A stretch of DNA of 64,000 nucleotides from CAZLBC01 sp964557575 (GTDB taxonomy: Bacteria > Planctomycetota > Phycisphaerae > SM23-33): NCBI GenBank assembly GCA_964557575.1, contig CAZLBC010000013.1:14102-78101 (forward strand). The letters run 5' to 3'. Within the stretch, counting starts at the first letter, position 1. The number at the start of each line of letters is the position of its first letter. A program made the position numbers and the translations under genes. Positions 58,261 to 64,000 of the stretch are shown piece after piece. The notes under the pieces were generated by a model. It did no database searches, was not told the DNA's origin, and saw nothing but the letters and a program-made list of their open reading frames with translations.

Positions 58261-59370
58261 CTACATACTCGAGGGTGTTGACATCGTTACCACGGCCAGG
58301 CTCACGGCCGGGAGGGTAAACGGCACGGGTGTTCCCGGCGGGCCAGAGGGCGAGACGATCTTCGGAGCCAGGGGCCCCTTCAGCCGTTCGGCCGCCGGGT
58401 GGACCGGGGCCCATTTCTTCTCGACGTTCTGCCCCGCCCGGTATATCCGCCCGATCGCCCCCAGCGAACCCCTGACCTGCCGAACAAGAATCGGAATCTC
58501 CCGCGGCGACCGGTTGATGATGACCACGTTCGTCTTTTCTTTGCAGGAAAAGGCCGCGGCCTGCAGCGCGCCCGGTTCCGCGCCGTCGATGCGCACCCCC
58601 AGCGGCGGGTTGTCCTCGATCCGTACCGGGCGAACCCGTTGCGCCGCCGCGCCGAACGAGGCCAGCAGCGAGAAGACCTGCCCCACCGCCCCCGCCTCCC
58701 AGCCGGCCGCGGCCGGCCTGACCGGAAAGGACGGCCGATGGTAGTGGAATGAACCGATCGTCCCGTGATGCGCGGCGGCCGCGAGTATCATGCCGGCCAT
58801 GTACAGGGCCTCCAGGGGCGCATCGGGCAGGTCGCGGGCGAATGCCGCGGCGGCGGTCCCTTCACCGGCCACCACGTGCCCGGGGGCATCCGCGACCAGA
58901 TGCAATACTTCCGTGCGGCCTGCCTTCTCCCGCCGCGCCGCCGCGCGCGAGACGGCGGTCTCGGCGCGGGCCAGCAGCGCCGGCGCCTGCACCGCCGGGG
59001 CATATGTCTTGAAAAACGGCATGCCGGGCCGGGGTATGCGGACGCATACGTTCCGTCCGCCGCTCGCGGCATCTTCCCCGAACCACACAACCGCCGCGCC
59101 GACTGCCCTGAAGATCGTGGCGAGTTTTCCGGCGGCCTCCCCGCCTGCCGGCAGGCGAACCGAACCGGGGCCGAGCTGCCGGACGACCCGTTCGGCCCCG
59201 TGGCCTTCCATGAAGCGGCGCGCGCCGGAACGGCCCGTCCCCAGGCCGAACACCCGGCGGTTGATCGCCGCGCCCTTTTCAACGGTCAGAGTCGCCGGTC
59301 CCGCCGACGCGGAGACGGGAACAACGAAGACCGCGGCGACCAGGGAAACCGGCAGGCGCGATCGTTTCAC
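58261..59370 (-). CDS. Secreted GH-like protein lacking an obvious catalytic core
   Basis: 369 residues from GTG 59370, whose first bases overlap the DUF1080 stop (GTGA). The same frame stays open upstream through the DUF1080 gene, but that part is antisense-like shadow. A signal peptide is present (LPVSLVAAVFVVPVSASAG). The opening INRRVFGLGTGRSGARRF and LGPGSVRLPAGG resemble the start of arabinofuranosidase-type proteins, and VVIINRSPREIPILV and LPAVSLAVVTM resemble their C-terminal beta-sandwich. The middle is short, and no Asn-Glu catalytic pair was found. Possibly a degenerate glycosidase with a binding role. Confidence 0.6.
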   Translation of the reverse strand: MKRSRLPVSLVAAVFVVPVSASAGPATLTVEKGAAINRRVFGLGTGRSGARRFMEGHGAERVVRQLGPGSVRLPAGGEAAGKLATIFRAVGAAVVWFGEDAASGGRNVCVRIPRPGMPFFKTYAPAVQAPALLARAETAVSRAAARREKAGRTEVLHLVADAPGHVVAGEGTAAAAFARDLPDAPLEALYMAGMILAAAAHHGTIGSFHYHRPSFPVRPAAAGWEAGAVGQVFSLLASFGAAAQRVRPVRIEDNPPLGVRIDGAEPGALQAAAFSCKEKTNVVIINRSPREIPILVRQVRGSLGAIGRIYRAGQNVEKKWAPVHPAAERLKGPLAPKIVSPSGPPGTPVPFTLPAVSLAVVTMSTPSSM

Positions 59371-60074
59371 GGGCAGGGACACTTTTCGCTCAACGAGGTG
59401 ATCGGGGTGAGCGCCAGCTTTCGGAACTCGACCTCGGAACCCTCGGCCTGGAGGGCGATCCGCCCCGTGCTCGCGGTGCAGTCGTGGCCGTGGTTGACCA
59501 GGTCGCCGTTGACCCACACCTTGATCTGGTCGCCGAGACACTCGATGACCATCGTGTTCCACTCGCCCGGCGGCTTTTCGGAGTCGTCGGTGAGGTTTTT
59601 GATCCGCCGCAGCTTCTTCGCCGTCGATCCCCATCGCTCTTTGGGGCCGCGGCGCTTGACCATGTCGGGCACCGCGATGTCCTCGGCGATACACCAGAAA
59701 TCCCCGGCGTTCTTGTGCATCATCTGGACCTCGATCGACTGGGGGAACATCCCGTAGAGGGCGCGGGGCTTCGAGGCGTGGACGAGGACGCCGCAGTTGC
59801 CGGGCTTGGCCGCGAAGCGGTACTCCACCACGAGCCGGTAATCCTGATAGATCTCGTCGGTGATAATGTGCCCGCCGGGCGTGCCGCGGCTGACGAGCAT
59901 CCCGTCCCGGACGACAAAGGGACTCTTGGCCTTGGGGTCCTTGTCCATCTTGGGCACGTCGATATGCCAGCCGTCGAGGGTGTTCCCGTTGAAGAGGCTG
60001 ATGGTCTTCGCTTCGGGGGGCCCGCAGGCGGTAACGGCCGCCGCGGCCAGCGACAGGAACAGGAGTTTCTTCAT
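59367..60074 (-). CDS. DUF1080 (3-keto-disaccharide hydrolase type) lipoprotein
   Basis: 235 residues. A lipoprotein signal ends in VTAC (Cys17). One DUF1080 domain follows: ISLFNGNTLDGWHID near the start, HIITDEIYQDYRLVVEYRFA, a GMFPQSIEVQMM segment and the closing GRIALQAEGSEVEFRKLAL. Members hydrolyse 3-keto-sugars or bind glycans and have a LamG-like beta-sandwich. It is anchored at the cell envelope. Its stop overlaps the start of the GH-like gene, so the two are coupled. Confidence 0.9.
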   Translation of the reverse strand: MKKLLFLSLAAAAVTACGPPEAKTISLFNGNTLDGWHIDVPKMDKDPKAKSPFVVRDGMLVSRGTPGGHIITDEIYQDYRLVVEYRFAAKPGNCGVLVHASKPRALYGMFPQSIEVQMMHKNAGDFWCIAEDIAVPDMVKRRGPKERWGSTAKKLRRIKNLTDDSEKPPGEWNTMVIECLGDQIKVWVNGDLVNHGHDCTASTGRIALQAEGSEVEFRKLALTPITSLSEKCPCP

Positions 60075-60186
60075 GGTGATTTCCTTTCATGGTATACGCG
60101 GTTGATTTTCCGCATAGTAACCCGCGGACGGCGGCGAATACAACCGCCGATTTTTCCGCGGCCGCCCTTCGCGACGGATTATCCGA

Positions 60187-60214
60187 TTGAAAGACGCCGC
60201 GGGTCGGCTATAGT
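60187..60214 (+). promoter_or_regulatory. Promoter for the KDG kinase gene
   Basis: TTGAAA at 60187-60192 and TATAGT at 60209-60214 with 16-base spacing, 47 bases before the start codon. Confidence 0.7.
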
Positions 60215-60261
60215 GGTACTTTCGAGACGAAGACACTGTTTCGCGTAACAAAGGAGAAGTT

Positions 60262-61341
60262 ATGAGTATCGAACTGCGAGACGATTACACCTGGTCGCTG
60301 CTGGTTCCCACCAGCATGGGCGTCCGCCTGACGCCGGTAAACGGCCAGCCGATGCACTGCGGCTACCGCCACCAGTTGCAGGTCACCAGCGCCGAGTCGA
60401 ACGTCGCCAGCGCCGCGGCCTACCTGGGGCTGCCGGTGAAAGTGCTGACCGCCCTGGTCAAGGACAGCCCCGTCGCCCGCCTGATCCGCGACGACCTGGC
60501 CGGCCGCACCATGACCGTGGAAGCCGTGGAAATCGACCAGGGAGGCCCCTGGGGATACCGCCACCAGTTCAATCTCGCCGACAGCGGCCGCGGGTCGCGG
60601 GGGCCGCGGGTCCACAACGACCGCGCGGGCGAGGTCGGCCGGACGCTGAAGGCCGCGGACTTCGACCTCGAGCGGATATTCGGCGCCGAAAAGGTCCAGC
60701 TCGTCCACCTCTCGGGCCTGATCGGCGCGCTGTCGCCGGAAACCGGCACCTTCTGCCTGGAGATCGCCCGGGCGGCGAAAAAACACGGCACGCGGATCTC
60801 GTTCGACCTGAATCACCGCGCGTCCTTCTGGGAAGGCCGGGAAAAGGAACTCCGGGAGATCTTCACCGAGATCGCCTCGATCTCGGACATACTCGTCGGC
60901 AACGAGGAAGACTTCCAGCTCTGCCTGGGCATCGAGGGACCCGAGGCCGGCGGCAAGGACCTGGCGGCCAAGATAGACAGCTTCAAGGGCATGATCCGGC
61001 GGGTGCAGGAGACCTTCCCCGACGCCGGGGTCTTCGCGACCACGCTGCGGGAGGTTCTCAGCGCAAACTGCCACCGCTGGGGGGCGATCATGGCGGAAGG
61101 CGGCAACTGGCACGTCGTCGAGCCGCGGGAGATTGGTGTCCTGGACCGGATCGGCGGCGGTGACGGGTTCGTCGGCGGCATGCTCTACGCGATACTGAAG
61201 GGCTGGGAGCCGGCGAAGTGGGTACAGTTCGGCTGGGCCTGCGGGGCACTGGTCGTGACCCTGCTGACCGATTACGCAAACCCCGCCGACGAGGAACAGA
61301 TCTGGAGCATCTGGGAGGGCAACGCCCGCGTCAAGCGATAA
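60262..61341 (+). CDS. 2-keto-3-deoxygluconate kinase (PfkB family)
   Basis: 359 residues with AAAGGAGAA before the ATG. It phosphorylates 2-keto-3-deoxygluconate to KDPG in the cytoplasm, the entry of uronate catabolism into central metabolism. The PfkB signature DRIGGGDGFVGGMLYAIL holds the catalytic Asp301; FDLNHRASFW, VGNEEDFQLCLGI and the ribokinase-type N-terminal SAESNVASAAAYLGLPV segment support KdgK. A homologous sugar kinase with another substrate is possible. It sits next to secreted glycan-processing genes. Confidence 0.85.
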   Translation: MSIELRDDYTWSLLVPTSMGVRLTPVNGQPMHCGYRHQLQVTSAESNVASAAAYLGLPVKVLTALVKDSPVARLIRDDLAGRTMTVEAVEIDQGGPWGYRHQFNLADSGRGSRGPRVHNDRAGEVGRTLKAADFDLERIFGAEKVQLVHLSGLIGALSPETGTFCLEIARAAKKHGTRISFDLNHRASFWEGREKELREIFTEIASISDILVGNEEDFQLCLGIEGPEAGGKDLAAKIDSFKGMIRRVQETFPDAGVFATTLREVLSANCHRWGAIMAEGGNWHVVEPREIGVLDRIGGGDGFVGGMLYAILKGWEPAKWVQFGWACGALVVTLLTDYANPADEEQIWSIWEGNARVKR

Positions 61342-61363
61342 CCCTCCCGGAAAGGAGCGGGCG

Positions 61364-63895
61364 ATGGACCCGGTCGCGTGGCTGCTGACAATTGTATCGT
61401 GCTGCCCGGGTGCCGGGACCGGCGCACCCGACTACCCGCGCCTCCCGGCCAACGAGTGGACGACGGTCCACCGGGAGGACCGGTCGGGGGGCAAGACGTT
61501 CGCCCGGGCGATCTACGTTCCGAAAACAGACCGGTTGTACCTGTGGGGGACCGGGGGCGAGAAGCCGGCCCGCAACGTCTACCGCCGCTACGAGCTGGAG
61601 TCGTTTGATCCCGCACAACCCGCCTGGCGGCCGGCCTTCCCCGACAGCCGGCGGAGTCAGTGGAAACCGGACGACTTCCCCCGCTTTCGCATCTACGGGC
61701 AGTCCGGCCCGGACGGTTTGAAATTCGACGAGGGGCCCCGGCTGCAGGTGGTCGGCGGATACCACAGCACCAACCGGGTCCGCTGGTGGGACTTCGACGG
61801 GGTCCGGCGGCCGAGCCCGATTCACACGTTCAACATGATCTGTCTCGATTCGCGGCGGAACCGCGTCGTCTGCTATGCCGACGGGTGCACCTTCGCCCTC
61901 GACCCGGCCGACAACACCTGGACGGACCTGGCGGCGAGAAACCATCCCGCCTGCTGCCGGGCACTGGCCTGGGCCGCGCTGTGCTACAACCCGGTCCATG
62001 ATGAAATCATCCTGTTCGGCGGCGGCCTGGCGACCAACCCCGCCGGCGGCGCGGCGACCCGGATCTACGACTGCGCCGCAAACGCGTGGCGCCGGCCGGA
62101 CCGCGAAACCGAGCCCCCGCTCCGCTGCAACGCCCCCATCGTCTACGACCCCGCCACCCGGTCGGCGGTCATGTTCGGCGGCTACAACCAGGCCGCCGCG
62201 CTGAACGACACCTGGATCTACCGCTGTGAAGACGGCCGGTGGGAGAAAGCGGCGCCCGCCACCGCCCCGCCGCCCATGTACGCCCCGGCCGCCGCGGCCG
62301 TCCCGGGCGGCGGGAAGATCCTGGTCTGCGGCAACGACGCCCGAAAGGTCCGGATGCACCACAAGAGCGCCGGCGCGGAACGGAAGGAGACGTGGATCTA
62401 CGATATCGCCGCGAATACCTGGACGCCGGTCGACGGCGATCTCCGCCTCCGCGGCCACCGGTGGCTGACCGCCGCGGCCGCTCCGCGACACGGGGTGATC
62501 TTCATGACCGCCTTCGGCCCCGACCGGCGGACGCTCGCCTTCCGCTGCGACCCCGACGCCGAGCCGGCGGACCTGCCCGGCGCGCCGCCCGGCACGGTCG
62601 CCCGGAAGTACCCCGAGCAGTCCGCGTCCCTGGAAAACGCCCCNNNNNNNNNNNNNNNNNNNNNNNNNNNNNNNNNNNNNNNNNNNNNNNNNNNNNNNNN
62701 NNNNNNNNNNNNNNNNNNNNNNNNNNNNNNNNNNNNNNNNNNNCCGGCACGGTCGCCCGGAAGTACCCCGAGCAGTCCGCGTCCCTGGAAAACGCCCCGC
62801 CGCCGGATCCGGCGTCCCAAGCGACGGTCATCGCATCACTGCCCCCGAACCGGTTCGTCGACGCAGAGCCTCCCGGGATGCTGATCAGCAAGACCTGGTC
62901 GTCGGCCACGATCGACACCGACCACGGGGAGGTGATCTACACCGGCGGCGGCCACAGCGGCTACTCGGGCAACGACATCGCCCGTTACCGCATCGCGGAC
63001 AACCGCTGGCGCCTCGACTTCCCGCCCCGCTTCCCCCCCTTCCTGGAAAGCACCAACGCCGGGATCTTCGGCTGGAGCTACGGGATGATCCCCTTCAGCC
63101 AGCACACCTACCTCTGGTACTGCTACGACCCGCGGTCGAAGACCGTCGTCTACCTCGCCCGCCCGTCCCTGTTCGACGGCGCGGGGGTCCGGCTCGGGGA
63201 CGATCCCGGCGACACGTTCGTCTACGACCGCAAAAAACACGGCTGTGCGACCTGGGTCTACGATTCGGCGGCGAAAAAGATGCACCCGCCCTGCTTCGGG
63301 CGGCCCTTCGCCAACACCTGGCACCTCGCCCTCGCCGGGACCCCCCGCCGGCGTCTGGGCGATGTCCAGAAACACCCTCTACCACGCGACGGTCAACCGC
63401 GACGACGGCGACGTGACGTGGCGGACGGTGGACACGGCGTTCCCGAAGCCCCAGCGGAAGATCACGTACCACTACGAGTTCCAGCCCCTCCTCCACGACA
63501 CCATACGCGGCCGCCTGGTGCTGCTGAAGGGCGACAAGAACCGCGTGGACGTCTACGCCCGCCCGCTGGAACCCGGCGGCCGCTGGCGGCAGCTCGAAAC
63601 CTCGGGCGCCGCGGCGATCGGCCGGGAGGCGGTCTACATCCCCCGCCACGACACGATCCTCTGGCTGGCCGACCGGCAACTGTTTTCCCTCGACTGCGCA
63701 ACGAAGCGAATGGCGGAACTGGACGTTGCGCTGCCCGCGGGGCTGTACACGCACGAGTGCGCGATGGTCTACGACCCGCGGCGCGACCTGTGCGTCGCCC
63801 TGGTCCCGGCCCGGTTCAGCGGCCCCCTGCAGACGCTGCTGTTCCGCTTCGACCCCGCGACGGCGCAGTATAAGGGCCGCCGCTCGGCAGAATGA
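61364..63895 (+). CDS. Kelch/galactose-oxidase-like secreted protein, split by an assembly gap and a frameshift
   Basis: The start is ATG 61364 with GGAAAGGAG upstream. A short hydrophobic N-terminus ends in IVSC, a possible lipobox. Kelch-like blades follow (RAIYVPKTDRLYLWGTGG; EIILFGGGLATN; SAVMFGGYNQAAALNDTWIY; EVIYTGGGHSGYSG). The frame is interrupted by 100 Ns (62644-62743) and by a frameshift in a run of six Cs (63341-63346). Merging the repeated 55 bp around the Ns and removing one C gives a single 791-residue frame ending at 63895. Function unknown; probably glycan-related from its neighbours. Confidence 0.7.
62589..62643. repeat. 55-bp sequence repeated on the other side of the N gap (left copy)
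   Basis: Identical over 55 bases to 62744-62798. The left copy ends exactly at the first N. This is the pattern of two contigs sharing a terminal k-mer that were scaffolded with a default gap. Confidence 0.9.
62644..62743. other. Assembly gap of 100 Ns
   Basis: Exactly 100 unknown bases, a conventional filler length. The 55-bp identical flanks indicate that the contigs overlap and that no sequence is missing. Confidence 0.95.
62744..62798. repeat. 55-bp sequence repeated on the other side of the N gap (right copy)
   Basis: Right copy of the duplicated contig end; it starts at the first base after the Ns and matches 62589-62643 exactly. Confidence 0.9.
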
Positions 63896-64000
63896 GTTAC
63901 TCCTTTCACCGCTGCGGGGGTTTCGGTATGCCGTTTGTCGAATACCAACCCGATTCAGGCAGCATTCTCAGTTCTGCCAGTAGCATTATGGCAGTCGGGT
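63896..64000. other. Intergenic end of window
   Basis: 105 bases after the kelch gene stop. No gene, promoter or clear terminator is recognisable before the window ends. Confidence 0.5.

Noticed and set aside
59371..60090. N-terminal extension of the GH-like gene through the DUF1080 gene
   Set aside because: The extension is Arg/Gly/Pro-rich out-of-frame reading of DUF1080; a proper signal peptide begins at the GTG at 59370.
60127..60158. Hairpin CGGCGG/CCGCCG followed by Ts, a terminator candidate on the plus strand
   Set aside because: No plus-strand gene ends upstream, and it lies in the KDG kinase promoter region; the stem is short and likely fortuitous in GC-rich DNA.

Overview
The window looks like part of a metagenome-assembled genome from the Planctomycetota, probably a Phycisphaerae-like lineage. 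The sequence evidence is a LEPR-XLL N-terminal motif on a large surface protein, an EF-Tu with a non-standard switch I, no rpmD between rpsE and rplO, and a dense set of secreted sulfatase, DUF1080, LamG, beta-helix and PQQ-like propeller proteins. The lineage call rests on recalled family traits, not on a search. A run of 100 Ns at 62644-62743, flanked by identical 55-bp sequences, shows that this is a scaffolded draft assembly.

1-29.6 kb (minus strand): one long transcription/translation cluster. In transcription order it runs tRNA-Thr, tuf, rpmG, tRNA-Trp, secE, nusG, rplK, rplA, rplJ, rplL, rpoB, rpoC, rpsL, rpsG, fusA, then the S10-spc block (rpsJ, rplC, rplD, rplW, rplB, rpsS, rplV, rpsC, rplP, rpmC, rpsQ, rplN, rplX, rplE, rpsN, rpsH, rplF, rplR, rpsE, rplO), secY, adk and a truncated map. 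A near-consensus promoter sits at 29607-29634. SecY, NusG and L7/L12 carry N-terminal extensions.

29.7-36 kb: a transglutaminase-like protein (-), pyrD and a membrane protein (+), then a minus-strand operon lepB-lptB-dnaJ-small membrane protein. The LepB signal peptidase contains a zinc ribbon and a large extra domain.

36-41.7 kb (plus strand): a tightly packed operon of a Tat-exported metallophosphoesterase, a ribulokinase-like FGGY protein whose catalytic and ATP-binding motifs are all degraded, a membrane histidine kinase and an NtrC-type sigma-54 activator, followed by tRNA-Val. I consider this the best candidate for an undescribed system: a pseudokinase embedded in a two-component module.

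41.8-64 kb: a GC-rich secretome/polysaccharide region. It holds a LEPR-XLL hemolysin-repeat surface protein, a malectin lipoprotein, a PQQ-like propeller with a methyltransferase-like N-terminus, a giant LamG/glycosidase-like protein, a beta-helix protein, a Tat-exported sulfatase, a GH-like protein apparently lacking its catalytic part, a DUF1080 lipoprotein, a 2-keto-3-deoxygluconate kinase and a kelch-type protein. Together they suggest breakdown of a sulfated, uronate-containing polysaccharide. The kelch gene is interrupted by an artefactual gap and a homopolymer frameshift; correcting both gives one 791-residue product.
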